Assembly: GCA_021296415.1 (NCBI GenBank)
Contig: JAGWAL010000006.1
Coordinates: forward strand, 3,710 to 37,382
Length of the DNA stretch: 33,673 bases
From: Acidimicrobiia bacterium
GTDB taxonomy: Bacteria; Actinomycetota; Acidimicrobiia; Acidimicrobiales; CATQHL01
Direction: 5' to 3'
Shown in pieces: positions 8,698-16,711 of this stretch (within the stretch, counting starts at the first letter, position 1; the number at the start of each line of letters is the position of its first letter). Under the pieces are notes generated by a model. It made no database searches and was not told the DNA's origin. It was given only the letters and a program-made list of their open reading frames with translations. Made by a program: the position numbers and the translations under genes.

Positions 8698-9572
8698 GGC
8701 CGCAGCCCCACCATGCTCCGCACGGCGACCAGGGCCTTCTCGCGGGCCGGCAGCCGGACGCGCATGCTGAGCGGCCGCTCGGGATGGGTGAGGATGCGGT
8801 CCAGCAGCCGCCGGTAGATGCCCGCCATCGCCGCCGTGCAAGCCCGGCTGCGATGGTCCAGATGGTCCAGCAGGACGAGCCCTCGCTCGAACCAGCTCGC
8901 CGCCTGCTCGCCGACGTGCCGCACCAGCGCCGCCACACCCTCGGGCGGCCCCCACTCCCCCGGGCGGATCCCGCAACGTTGTCGCTCCCGCTCGGGCAGG
9001 TAGATGCGTCCCATGGCGTGGTCCTCGCCGATGTCGCGCAGCATGTTGGTGAGCTGCAGCGCCACGCCGAGTTCGTCGGCCAGCACCGGCGCCTCGTCGC
9101 CGGCGCCGGATCGGACCTTGTCGCGGGTGCCGAAGACCCCCAACGACAGGCGGCCCACCGAGCCCGCCACCAGGCGGCAGTAGCGCACCGTGTCGTCCAT
9201 GGTCTCGTACGTCGTGCCGGTCACGTCGTGCTCGCAGCCCTCGACGATCTCGTGCAGCACCTCCAGCGGGATCGGGTAGTGCTCGGCGGCGTCGGCCAGT
9301 CCCACGAGGACCGGGTCGGCCGGATCGGCCAGGTCACCCGCCGCCAGCGCGTCGATGCAGGCGTGCATCTCTCCGAGCGCCGCCAGCTTGCGGTCCTTGG
9401 GCCACTCACCATCGCCGACGTCGTCGATCCTGCGGGCCATGGCATAGAGCGCCGCCATCGCCCGGCGCTTGGGCGGCGGCAGCAGGCGGATGCCGTAGGC
9501 GAAGTTGCGGGCCTCGGCCCACGTGATCTCCTCGCAGCGCCGGTACGCCGCCTCTGCGGTGAGCGCGGTCAC
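8694..9572 (-). CDS. hpnD: Presqualene diphosphate synthase HpnD
   Basis: A 292-residue squalene/phytoene synthase family enzyme. HpnD joins two farnesyl diphosphates to presqualene diphosphate. Both catalytic aspartate motifs are visible: ARRIDDVGD near residue 50 and LTNMLRDIGED followed by GRIYLP near residues 175-195. The start is GTG 9572, which overlaps the hpnC stop as GTGA. This gives a normal N terminus (TALTAEAAYRRCEEITW). An in-frame start further upstream would add 34 residues of arginine-rich sequence within hpnC and is rejected. It differs from its neighbour HpnC in having the canonical QLTNxLRD form of the second motif. Confidence 0.94.
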   Translation of the reverse strand: MTALTAEAAYRRCEEITWAEARNFAYGIRLLPPPKRRAMAALYAMARRIDDVGDGEWPKDRKLAALGEMHACIDALAAGDLADPADPVLVGLADAAEHYPIPLEVLHEIVEGCEHDVTGTTYETMDDTVRYCRLVAGSVGRLSLGVFGTRDKVRSGAGDEAPVLADELGVALQLTNMLRDIGEDHAMGRIYLPERERQRCGIRPGEWGPPEGVAALVRHVGEQAASWFERGLVLLDHLDHRSRACTAAMAGIYRRLLDRILTHPERPLSMRVRLPAREKALVAVRSMVGLRP

Positions 9573-10513
9573 GCCAGGCTCCGCCGGCGCAGCACGGCGC
9601 CAAGGTACAGCGGCACGAAGCGGCGCAGCAGCCGTAGCGGGCCGGCCTGCCGGGTGGTGCTCAACACCTCGCACCCAGCGGCCTCGATGGCGTCGAGGCC
9701 GGCGAGTCCTCCGGCCACGAAGCCGGTGATCGCCAGCCGGGCATGTCCACGCAGCGACGCCACGAGCTCCCTGCCGCCCTCCAGCAGATCCCGGGCGCGG
9801 CCGGCTTCGAAGGCCACGAGCTTGCGCAGCGGCTCGCCGGCCACGGGGGCCGCCAGGTCGGCACGGGTGCAGCCGAAGCGCTCCATGTCGACCGCGGGCA
9901 GGTAGACGCGCCCGGCGGCGGCGTCCTCGCCGACGTCCTGGAGGTGTTCGAGCACCTGCAGCCCGCTGCAGACGGCGTCGGAGGCAGCCATGCGCTCCGG
10001 TGTGGAGGCCTCGAAGACGGCCAGCACGAGATGGCCGACCGGGTTGGCCGACAGCTCGCAGTACCCCAGCAGTTCCTCCCAGTCGGCGTAGCCGCCCTTG
10101 GTCTGGTCGAGCCGGTTGGCCGCCAGCAGCCGGTCGAACGGCGTGCGGGGGATGTCGAACTCGCGCACCACCGCCGCGAGACGACGGAAGATCGGGTGTC
10201 GCGGGGATCCGCCATCGCCGGCGTAGAGGTCGTCGATCTGGCGCTCCAGCCAGTCGAGCGCCGCCGTGCGATCCCCCGGGTACTCGTCACCGAGATTGTC
10301 GACCAGCCGGGCATAGCCGTAGATCGCCTCGAGATGCCGGCGCAGCCGGCGCGGCAGCACCCGCAGTGCAACCGGGAAGTTCTCCCCGCCGGTGCGCGCC
10401 ATGATGGAGTCGCTCTCGGCGTACTGCTCGACCGGCTCGGTCGGAGCCGCCGCGGCCGTGGGAACCGGCCGGCCGCCGACCCCGGCCCGGCCCACCGTTG
10501 GTTCGCTGGACAC
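9569..10513 (-). CDS. hpnC: Hydroxysqualene synthase HpnC
   Basis: A 314-residue squalene/phytoene synthase family member, the first biosynthetic gene of the hopanoid operon. HpnC converts presqualene diphosphate to hydroxysqualene. It shows YGYARLVDNLGDE (first aspartate motif) and VLEHLQDVGEDAAAGRVYLP (second motif, in the HpnC form with EHLQD instead of TNxLRD). ENFPVALRVLP near the N terminus is an HpnC signature. The start GTG 10513 is chosen for GGAGG five bases upstream. GTG 10525 and ATG 10402 are alternatives, and the first ~37 residues are low complexity. Its stop overlaps hpnD by 4 nt. Confidence 0.93.
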   Translation of the reverse strand: MSSEPTVGRAGVGGRPVPTAAAAPTEPVEQYAESDSIMARTGGENFPVALRVLPRRLRRHLEAIYGYARLVDNLGDEYPGDRTAALDWLERQIDDLYAGDGGSPRHPIFRRLAAVVREFDIPRTPFDRLLAANRLDQTKGGYADWEELLGYCELSANPVGHLVLAVFEASTPERMAASDAVCSGLQVLEHLQDVGEDAAAGRVYLPAVDMERFGCTRADLAAPVAGEPLRKLVAFEAGRARDLLEGGRELVASLRGHARLAITGFVAGGLAGLDAIEAAGCEVLSTTRQAGPLRLLRRFVPLYLGAVLRRRSLA

Positions 10514-10518
10514 GGCAT

Positions 10519-10523
10519 CCTCC
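10519..10523 (-). promoter_or_regulatory. Ribosome binding site deciding the hpnC start
   Basis: GGAGG on the minus strand, spaced 5 nt from GTG 10513. It favours this start over GTG 10525, which would overlap the site itself. Confidence 0.6.
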
Positions 10524-10579
10524 ACCCGTACGGACCCACCGGTCAGAGCTGATTCCCACAACGGCAAGCAACCTACACA

Positions 10580-10605
10580 AACACTGACCGCTCGGTCCAT
10601 GTGTT
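10580..10605. promoter_or_regulatory. Nested palindrome, candidate operator for the hopanoid operon
   Basis: The inner arms are GACCG (10586-10590) and CGGTC (10593-10597) around a 2-nt centre. The outer arms are AACAC (10580-10584) and GTGTT (10601-10605). The form is that of TetR-family operators. It overlaps the expected -35 and spacer region of the TAGGTT -10 box for hpnC, a position suited to repression. The adjacent MerR-TetR hybrid is the obvious candidate ligand, which is inference. Confidence 0.5.
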
Positions 10606-10651
10606 GCGGTAGCGCCGCCGTTGCGCGGAGGCTATCCCGAGTGGTCCGGTC

Positions 10652-10707
10652 GCGGCGCCGGAGACCGTCCGGGTGCGGCGCCGGAGACCGTCCGGGTGCA
10701 GCGCCGG
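10652..10707. repeat. 23-bp tandem repeat, about 2.4 copies
   Basis: Two perfect 23-bp units (10652-10674 and 10675-10697, beginning GCGGCGCCGGAGACC) are followed by a partial third unit with one change. It lies just downstream of the regulator stop, upstream of the hopanoid promoter. Confidence 0.8.
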
Positions 10708-10713
10708 CGGCCG

Positions 10714-11514
10714 CTAGCCCGGCGTCGGGACGCGCGGGTCTCGCCCGCCCACCAGCGACCGGAAGACCTGCACGGTGGCGTCCAGGATCACCATCCCGGC
10801 GGCGGCGTGGCTCTCGGCCTCGCCGGGCAGCAGGATCTCCCCCATCTCGGTGGCCAGCAGCCGGAACGTGTCGCGCGCCTCGGCGACGTACTCGGGCTCG
10901 AACAGCATGGACCTCTTGGCCAACTCCAGCAGGACCGGCAGAGCGGGACGCAGGGCCGCGGCGCAGATCTCCGCCGCGGCGCGCATGTCGACCGGCTGGG
11001 GAAGTTCGGCGACCTCGCGGCGGAAGCGCTCCAGGGTCTGCAGCACCACCCGCTCGGCGGCGCGCACGAAGACCTGACTCTTGGACTCGAAGTGGCGGTA
11101 GAAGGTGCCCTTGGCGACGTCGGCGCCCGCGCACAGGTCGGCGACGCTCACCTCGCCGTAGCTGTGCAGGCCGAACGCCTCGATGGCCACGTCGAGGATC
11201 CGCTCGGCCACGACGGACTCCTCGGGACCGCCGCCGAGCTGCGGTGCCTGCAGGAGCGCGCTGTCGCGGTCGGCGAGGATCTCCGGCAGGACCTCGGCGA
11301 TCTTCGCCAGCGAGAGGCGCTGGCGCTGCCGGAGGCCGCGGATCACGCGCAGCGCGTCGACGTGCTCGGGGCCGTACAGGAAGCGCTTGGGCGCGATCCG
11401 GGCGGGGGGCGGCAGCAGACCCCGCCGCACATAGTGATGCACCGTGGATGCCGGTACGCCGGTCCGGTCCACCAACTCCGCCATCGCGAAGCCGTCCGTG
11501 CGCTGAGCGTCCAT
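10714..11514 (-). CDS. MerR-TetR hybrid transcriptional regulator
   Basis: A 266-residue protein with two DNA-binding folds in one chain. Residues about 8-75 form a MerR-type winged helix: AELVDRTGVPASTVHHYVRRGLLPPP, broken here by family convention into helix-turn-helix and wing, then RQRLSLAKIAEVLPEIL. Residues about 100-150 form a TetR N-terminal domain (AERILDVAIEAFG, ADLCAGADVAKGTFYRHF, ESKSQVFV). The C-terminal helical region would be the TetR ligand-binding and dimer domain. The start ATG 11514 has GGGAAG close upstream. It lies directly upstream of the hopanoid genes on the same strand and is divergent from the MATE transporter. A role as local repressor of one or both is plausible but unproven. 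Confidence 0.88.
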   Translation of the reverse strand: MDAQRTDGFAMAELVDRTGVPASTVHHYVRRGLLPPPARIAPKRFLYGPEHVDALRVIRGLRQRQRLSLAKIAEVLPEILADRDSALLQAPQLGGGPEESVVAERILDVAIEAFGLHSYGEVSVADLCAGADVAKGTFYRHFESKSQVFVRAAERVVLQTLERFRREVAELPQPVDMRAAAEICAAALRPALPVLLELAKRSMLFEPEYVAEARDTFRLLATEMGEILLPGEAESHAAAGMVILDATVQVFRSLVGGRDPRVPTPG

Positions 11515-11668
11515 CTCTTCCCGCGTCGATGAGTAGCCCGTGTAGGCCGAACAGTACTCCGCCCGTCGCGAGACCGCGGCCGCTGGCCGACAGAATGGCG
11601 CGCAGGCGCGCCGTGCCCGGTTCGGTGTGCCCCAGCCCCGTGAACCGAGCGGCCCCGGAGGCGGATCA
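11515..11668. promoter_or_regulatory. Divergent promoter region, regulator / MATE transporter
   Basis: This 154-bp region must hold the start signals for both genes. At 11643-11654, AACCGAGCGGCC resembles the inner hopanoid palindrome read on the minus strand (GACCGAGCGGTC), matching 10 of 12 positions. It lies 14 bp before the MATE start. A TACTGT hexamer on the minus strand is a possible -10 for the regulator. Confidence 0.4.
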
Positions 11669-13006
11669 GTGAGTCCCCCCACACCAACGAACCCGGCGAG
11701 CACCCGCCGGCGCTGGGATCGTGAGATCTTCCGGCTGGCGATCCCCGCCTTCGGCGCGCTCGTGGCCGAGCCGGCGTACGTGCTGGTGGACACCGCCATC
11801 GTGGGCCACCTGGGCACGCCGCAGCTCGCCGGCCTGGCGCTGGCCGGTCAGCTGCTGCTCAGCGTCTACGCCCTGTTCATCTTCCTGGCCTACGGCACCA
11901 CGGCGGCCGTTGCCCGGCTGCTGGGCGCGGGCCGGGCGGCCGACGCCGCCCGCTGGGGGGTGCAGGCCCTGCTGCTGGCACTGGTCGCCGGCGTCGCCGC
12001 GGGCGGCCTGCTGTACGGCCTCTCCGATCCGCTGCTGCGGCTGCTGGGCGGCGAGGGTGAGGTGCTCGTACAGGCCCGCATCTACCTGCACATCAGCCTG
12101 GCCGGGCTGCCGGCCCTGCTGCTCATGCTGGCTGGCGTGGGGTACCTGCGGGGCGGGCTGGACATGGCCCGTCCCCTGAAGGTGGCGGCGCTGACGGCTG
12201 CCGGGAACCTGGTGCTCGAGGTGATCCTGGTGTACGGACTGGGTTTCGGCATCGGCGCCTCGGCCCTGTCGACGGTGGTGGCCCAGTGGGTGGGCGCGGC
12301 GCTGTTCGTTCGCTGGGTGCTGCAGGAGGCGCGCCCGCACGTCTCCGGCCTGCGGCCCGACCCGGCCGTCCTGCGCAGGCTTGTGGCCACCGGCGGCTCG
12401 CTGCTGGCCCGCACCGCGGCCCTGCAGGGGGCCTTCGTGGCGGCCACCGCGGTGGCGGCCCGCACGGGTGTGGCCGACCTGGCGGCGCACCAGGTGAACG
12501 CCCAGCTGTTCGCCTTCTCGGCGCTGGCACTGGACGCGCTGGCCATCGCCGCCCAGGGCATGGTCGGCACGAAGCTCGGCGCCGGCGACGGTGCCGGCGC
12601 CCGCGGCGTCAGCCGCCGCGTCACCTGGTGGGGGCTGGTCTTCGGCCTGGTGGCGGCCCTGGTTGCGCTGGGTTTGCGTCCCGTGCTGCCGCAGCTGTTC
12701 AGCAACGATCCCGCCGTGGTGGCCCTGGCGGGGTTCCTGATGCTGCACCTGGCGCTGATGCTGCCGATCAACGGCGTGGTCTTCGCCCTCGACGGCGTGC
12801 TGATCGGCGCCGGCGACCTGCGCTACCTGGCCGGCGCCATGGGCGCCGCGGCCGCTGTGTTCGTCCCCTTGGCCGTGGGGGTGCGCCTCGCCGACGCGGG
12901 GATCGGCTGGCTGTGGGGCGCCCTGGTGGTCTTCATGGCCGCCCGGCTGGCGGGCGTGCTGGTGCGGTTCATCGGGAGCCGCTGGGTGCGCGTCGGCGGG
13001 CACTGA
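11669..13006 (+). CDS. MATE family efflux transporter (DinF-like)
   Basis: A 445-residue polytopic inner-membrane protein of the MATE family, which exports organic cations or drugs using an ion gradient. The first helix region reads IFRLAIPAFGALVAEPAYVL then VDTAIVGHLGTPQLAGLALA, the classic DinF/MATE signature. About twelve hydrophobic segments follow in two halves, with the second-half signature around AHQVNAQLFAFSALALDALAIAAQ. The start GTG 11669 is preferred because GGAGG lies about 8 nt upstream. A GTG at 11627 would add 14 proline- and glycine-rich residues. It is divergent from the MerR-TetR regulator, so it may belong to the same regulon. The substrate is unknown; an extrusion role linked to hopanoids is only a guess. 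Confidence 0.93.
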   Translation: MSPPTPTNPASTRRRWDREIFRLAIPAFGALVAEPAYVLVDTAIVGHLGTPQLAGLALAGQLLLSVYALFIFLAYGTTAAVARLLGAGRAADAARWGVQALLLALVAGVAAGGLLYGLSDPLLRLLGGEGEVLVQARIYLHISLAGLPALLLMLAGVGYLRGGLDMARPLKVAALTAAGNLVLEVILVYGLGFGIGASALSTVVAQWVGAALFVRWVLQEARPHVSGLRPDPAVLRRLVATGGSLLARTAALQGAFVAATAVAARTGVADLAAHQVNAQLFAFSALALDALAIAAQGMVGTKLGAGDGAGARGVSRRVTWWGLVFGLVAALVALGLRPVLPQLFSNDPAVVALAGFLMLHLALMLPINGVVFALDGVLIGAGDLRYLAGAMGAAAAVFVPLAVGVRLADAGIGWLWGALVVFMAARLAGVLVRFIGSRWVRVGGH

Positions 13007-13138
13007 GCCGGCAGGCGGCTCTCGGCTGCTTCGGCGCCATCGCCATCCCGGCAGCCGGCCGCGCCGCGCCGGGCAACCCCGGGCTCGCGATCAGCGGGCC
13101 ATCCACACCCCGCCGGTGCGGTCGTCCACCAGCGTGAG

Positions 13139-14932
13139 CTACTCGCAGGCCGCCGGGGCGAGGTCGTCGAAGGCGGGAATCGGCTCGAGGTCACGGCGAT
13201 CCATGTCCGCCATGACGAGGTCGGCCTCCCGGCGATAGCCCGAGCGGCGGGCCGCCGTGATCCGGCGCTGGAAGCACTGCTCGCAATCGGGCGTGACCGC
13301 CAGTCCCCGCAGCGTCGCCCAGCGGGCGACATCGTTGCGACCCAACTCCAGCGCCACATCGGCCAGCTTGTGGGCCGTGCTGTCCACGAGATACTCCACG
13401 TGGCTGCGCCAGGAGACATCGGCCCACGAGAACGTCGCGCCGCTGCCACCGCCGAAGGGCGCGCCCCGGACCAGCCAGAGCGCGGCGTGCAGGCACTCCA
13501 GCGCCTGCTCCGCCGGCACCCGCTCGGCGAGCCTGCGCCATGCCGTGAACCGCTCCAGATCGGTCGTGACCTCTGCCGACAGCCGGTACACCCCTTCGGC
13601 AGTGACACGGGACAGGTACGGATCGCCGCCGGCGTCCCGACCGAGGCAGACGCGCGCTCGCGACACCACGTTGGCGAAGGCCTTGGGACTCGGCACCGCT
13701 TCGCTGCAGCGCCACAGCCAGTAGCGGAGCCGGTCCGCGGTGGCCCCGTCGCGGTGAAAGGCGAGGAAGCAGGCCAGATCCAGTGCTCGCTGCGACGTGA
13801 ACGGCGACAACGCTCCCACCGCCTGCACGACGCCCAGGACCTGCAGCTCCACGGGGCCGGGCGTCACCTCGGCGATGTCGGCGCCCAGGCGGACGTCGGG
13901 CGGTTCACCCGTCCAGCCGTACCCGCTGATTCCCGGACACGGCGCCGCACGGAAAGCAGAGCGCCCGTTCCCGCGACCGGCGCCTGCGCTCCCGCCCCAC
14001 GCGCCGATCGAGTTCTCCGGTGCCCTGAAGAGCGATTCCCGGGGCAAGCCCGCCGGTCGCGGCAAGCGAGCCCAGGAATGTCCCAACTCCAGATCCACGC
14101 CGACCGGCTCCCAGCGAAGTCGCCGTCCCGCCACCTCGAACACCCAGCCAGGACCCGGGTGCCCGCTGTCGGATGCCGCCGGGTGGTGCGCGCCACCCCC
14201 GGTCACGACCACGAGTCCGGGACCGGCAAGGGAGCACATCTGTTGGCGCATCGCCGGATCTCGGGCGTGCGGATCGATGACCACGAGCGGCGCCGTGGTG
14301 CGCCCCCCGCGCACGCGCAGCTCCGGCAACGCCGTGCGGCGCGCTTCGGCGCCTCGCGCCCGCTGGACCTCGACATCGCCGAGGGCCTCGCGCGGGGACT
14401 CGACGATGCGGACGTTGTCGAGATGAGCGAGTCGCGGCCCGCAGTCCACGCAGACGATCCGCGCCCGGCCGCCGAAGTGATCGGCCGCCAACTCGGCGGC
14501 CAGGGACTCGGCCAGCGCCAGCACGTCTGCCGGCGCGCCGACCGCCTCGAACGTGCCGAACTCCTCGAGATTTCCCAGCACGAGCGATCCGTCCGAGCGC
14601 AGCCGGCCCAGCGGCACCAGCAGTGGCCACGGCATCCCCCGGGCAGGCAGCACGTCGGGCACGCCGAGAGCCGAACGGTCGATCATCCAGGTCAGGCCGC
14701 CGTCTATCGCATCGAACCCCTCGGCCGGATCCAACCGAGGCTCGCCCAGCAGCAAGCCGATGGAACGCGACGAGGCGGTGACCGCCACGAGCTGCGGTAG
14801 AGAACGTCCGTGCAACCGTTCCGGAAGCCCGGCCATCAGGTGTTGGAGCTCGCAACCGAGGCCGCTCCGACCGTCGGCCGTGCCGCCGCCGGACGTGCTC
14901 GTCGGATCGGATGGTGCTGTGGCTCTTTGCAC
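13139..14932 (-). CDS. SARP-type regulator with BTAD domain and long N-terminal region
   Basis: A 597-residue cytoplasmic protein. Residues ~361-465 resemble the OmpR-like winged helix of SARP regulators (VELQVLGVVQAVGALSPFTS, then ADRLRYWLW and NVVSRARVCLG). Residues ~460-590 are the helical bacterial transcriptional activator domain (DLERFTAWRRLAE, LECLHAALWLVRGAPFGG, RSHVEYLVDSTAHKLADVAL). I do not recognise the first 360 residues; they contain alternating hydrophobic strands and no membrane segment. The start is GTG 14932, fixed by AAAGGAGG seven bases upstream; the open frame reaches further but has no comparable site. It lies 50 nt after the LysM gene and closes the Tad pilus operon. 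In other actinobacteria, as I recall, LysM and BTAD parts occur in one chain. It probably regulates pilus genes (inference). Confidence 0.85.
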   Translation of the reverse strand: MQRATAPSDPTSTSGGGTADGRSGLGCELQHLMAGLPERLHGRSLPQLVAVTASSRSIGLLLGEPRLDPAEGFDAIDGGLTWMIDRSALGVPDVLPARGMPWPLLVPLGRLRSDGSLVLGNLEEFGTFEAVGAPADVLALAESLAAELAADHFGGRARIVCVDCGPRLAHLDNVRIVESPREALGDVEVQRARGAEARRTALPELRVRGGRTTAPLVVIDPHARDPAMRQQMCSLAGPGLVVVTGGGAHHPAASDSGHPGPGWVFEVAGRRLRWEPVGVDLELGHSWARLPRPAGLPRESLFRAPENSIGAWGGSAGAGRGNGRSAFRAAPCPGISGYGWTGEPPDVRLGADIAEVTPGPVELQVLGVVQAVGALSPFTSQRALDLACFLAFHRDGATADRLRYWLWRCSEAVPSPKAFANVVSRARVCLGRDAGGDPYLSRVTAEGVYRLSAEVTTDLERFTAWRRLAERVPAEQALECLHAALWLVRGAPFGGGSGATFSWADVSWRSHVEYLVDSTAHKLADVALELGRNDVARWATLRGLAVTPDCEQCFQRRITAARRSGYRREADLVMADMDRRDLEPIPAFDDLAPAACE

Positions 14933-14939
14933 CGTCGGT

Positions 14940-14947
14940 CCTCCTTT
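14940..14947 (-). promoter_or_regulatory. Ribosome binding site deciding the SARP/BTAD start
   Basis: AAAGGAGG on the minus strand, 7 nt from GTG 14932. It is the strongest such site in the operon and argues that this gene is translated separately from the LysM gene ending at 14983. Confidence 0.75.
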
Positions 14948-14982
14948 CCGCTGGTCAGCAAGCCTGCCCAAAGCGGGTGGCG

Positions 14983-16203
14983 CTATCCGGGGCCTTGCCG
15001 GGCCGGATCTGCCGGAGTTGGTGCCGGATCCGGGACGCCCGCGGCCACATGGGACGAAGGACCCGCAGCAGCCGTCGGCAGGCGCAGCCGCCACCCCGGA
15101 TGGATGAGGTTCGGGTCGCGGAGGGTGCCACCCCCTGGCAGCGGTCCCGCGTTCAAGTCGTAAATGTCCCGCCACGCCAGGGCGTCCCCCAGGTGCTGCT
15201 CGGCAAGGCGCCACAGCGAGTCGCCGGGTTTCACGACGACCCAGCCGGAGACCCGGATCTCCGCGGTCGCCCATTCCGCCACCGGCACTGCCTCCGGCGC
15301 GGCCGAACCGGCCAGCGCCGTGACGGTGTCCGGAGGTGCCCACCTGTCGGGCTCACGCGAGGCGACGGACGCAGGCGGGTTGTCATGCGTCATGCCGCCG
15401 GCCGGGATCCTTGCACCAGCAGTTGCCGGGACATCGGGTGAGGGCACCGCTGCCGGAGACCGGTCCCGCGCGCCGGGCCCGGTCGTCGGCACCGGCAGCG
15501 CCACGGATCGCACCGCCGGCGGCGCCACGGGCTCCGCCGGCGCCAGGATCGGCGCGCTCGCGTCGGGCAGGGCTGCCGGCGCTGGCACCGCCGAAGCCAC
15601 CGTCGACCCAACCGGCGGTGGCGCCAGGATCGGAGCAGGCGGGCTCGAAGCGGTCGCAGCGCCGGACGGCGCGCCCGGCGGTGCTGATCCGGACGGTGCC
15701 GATCCAGCTGCGACGCCGGCGCCGGGTATCTCGGCGATCTGTCCGGCGGTTCCCGGCGCCGGCTGCCCGGTGGGCACCGGGACCGAGACACCCGCGAATG
15801 ACGGCGTCGCCGCGAGGGCGGGCTGGCTGACCAGCCCGAGAGTGCCCGCCGCCGTCACCGCGATCGTCACGAGCCAGGCCACGATCGGCTGTACGCCTAC
15901 GGCTCCCAGAGGCATCCGCCGGGCCGTCCGTCCCCGGCAGGCGGCCGCGACCTCTGCGGCGCACGAGATCGCAACCTGTGACCACCAGATCCAGACGACG
16001 ACCGCCACGACCCGGATCGCGATGCCCGGCGGGAGGACACCGCTCTCGACCGCCGCGGTGACCGACGACCATGCCGGCAGCGCAGCCGGCAGCGGGTTGC
16101 CGACAAGTCGCACCAGGCACGCCGGCACCCCGATGAGGAAGGCCCCCAGCAACACACAGGCCGCGACACCCGACAGCGCCGCAGGCAACTTCCGCTCGTT
16201 CAT
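14983..16203 (-). CDS. Membrane protein with C-terminal LysM domain
   Basis: A 406-residue protein. Three hydrophobic segments are visible at about residues 8-30, 61-85 and 105-127. A long Pro/Ala/Gly/Ser-rich linker (~135-315) leads to a LysM domain at ~321-376: WVVVKPGDSLWRLAEQHLGD, then DIYDLNAG and LIHPGWRLRLP. LysM domains bind N-acetylglucosamine polymers such as peptidoglycan. With three membrane passes and a cytoplasmic N terminus, the LysM would face the cell wall. The start ATG 16203 has GAGGTG close upstream. The gene lies between the Tad pilin-like genes and the SARP/BTAD gene. A role in anchoring the pilus or sensing the wall for the adjacent regulator is inference. Confidence 0.85.
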   Translation of the reverse strand: MNERKLPAALSGVAACVLLGAFLIGVPACLVRLVGNPLPAALPAWSSVTAAVESGVLPPGIAIRVVAVVVWIWWSQVAISCAAEVAAACRGRTARRMPLGAVGVQPIVAWLVTIAVTAAGTLGLVSQPALAATPSFAGVSVPVPTGQPAPGTAGQIAEIPGAGVAAGSAPSGSAPPGAPSGAATASSPPAPILAPPPVGSTVASAVPAPAALPDASAPILAPAEPVAPPAVRSVALPVPTTGPGARDRSPAAVPSPDVPATAGARIPAGGMTHDNPPASVASREPDRWAPPDTVTALAGSAAPEAVPVAEWATAEIRVSGWVVVKPGDSLWRLAEQHLGDALAWRDIYDLNAGPLPGGGTLRDPNLIHPGWRLRLPTAAAGPSSHVAAGVPDPAPTPADPARQGPG

Positions 16204-16279
16204 GTTCACCTCGCTGTTCGCTGTCTCGACTCGCCGGCCGGCCCGACCGGCATCACCCGCCACGGCGGAAACCGTTCGG

Positions 16280-16711
16280 TCATCTCGCCGACGACCTGGC
16301 GGAACTGACGCCCCACGTGGCGCGCGCCTCATCGGAGGCGCTCAGCGTTACACGCCGGCGGCCCAGCCCCAGCACGCGCACGGCGACATCGCTGCTCAGG
16401 CGCACCGAGGCCTGGTCGCCTCGAACGGTCACGTCCGCCTCCAGACCCGAGCGAGCGGCAACCGCCCGCGCCGCGGCGACAGCGGCGGCGGCGTCCAGAC
16501 GGACCGACCCGCTGGCGCGGTAGTACGTCACGTCGACCTCTTGGACGGCCGCGCGGGCGGACTGCCGGGCAAGGTCCGACAATGCCCGCCGCTGGCCGCG
16601 CAGCTCCGCGGAGTCGACCACGATGGAGACGGTGAGCAGGAACGCCACGAACAGCACCGCCACGAACAGGCTGATGACGCCCGCATCGGACCGGTCGCCC
16701 CGGCGGCCCAT
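16280..16711 (-). CDS. TadG-like pilus-associated membrane protein
   Basis: A 143-residue protein with one N-terminal hydrophobic helix (GVISLFVAVLFVAFLLTVSI) followed by VVDSAELRGQRRALSDLA and an alternating strand-rich region. This is the layout of the Rv3657c/TadG-like helicase/secretion neighbourhood (TadE-like) proteins in actinobacterial Tad loci. Unlike the three pilin-like proteins upstream, the residue five after the glycine is Phe, not Glu, so processing by the prepilin peptidase is not expected. ATG 16711 overlaps the preceding stop by one base (TGATG). The exact role in Tad assembly is unknown. Confidence 0.8.
   Translation of the reverse strand: MGRRGDRSDAGVISLFVAVLFVAFLLTVSIVVDSAELRGQRRALSDLARQSARAAVQEVDVTYYRASGSVRLDAAAAVAAARAVAARSGLEADVTVRGDQASVRLSSDVAVRVLGLGRRRVTLSASDEARATWGVSSARSSAR

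Larger units (their letters stand above)
10514..10713. promoter_or_regulatory. Leader and promoter region of the hopanoid operon
   Basis: This 200-bp gap separates the regulator stop from hpnC. On the minus strand, TAGGTT at 10575-10570 fits an actinobacterial -10 box. A palindrome at 10580-10605 covers the spacer and -35 area. A 23-bp tandem repeat sits further upstream at 10652-10707. I found no clear -35 hexamer or intrinsic terminator. Confidence 0.5.

Noticed and set aside
14933-15343. N-terminal extension of the SARP/BTAD protein by 137 codons
   Set aside because: It would overlap the end of the LysM gene, is Arg/Gly/Pro-rich, and GTG 14932 has a perfect ribosome site.
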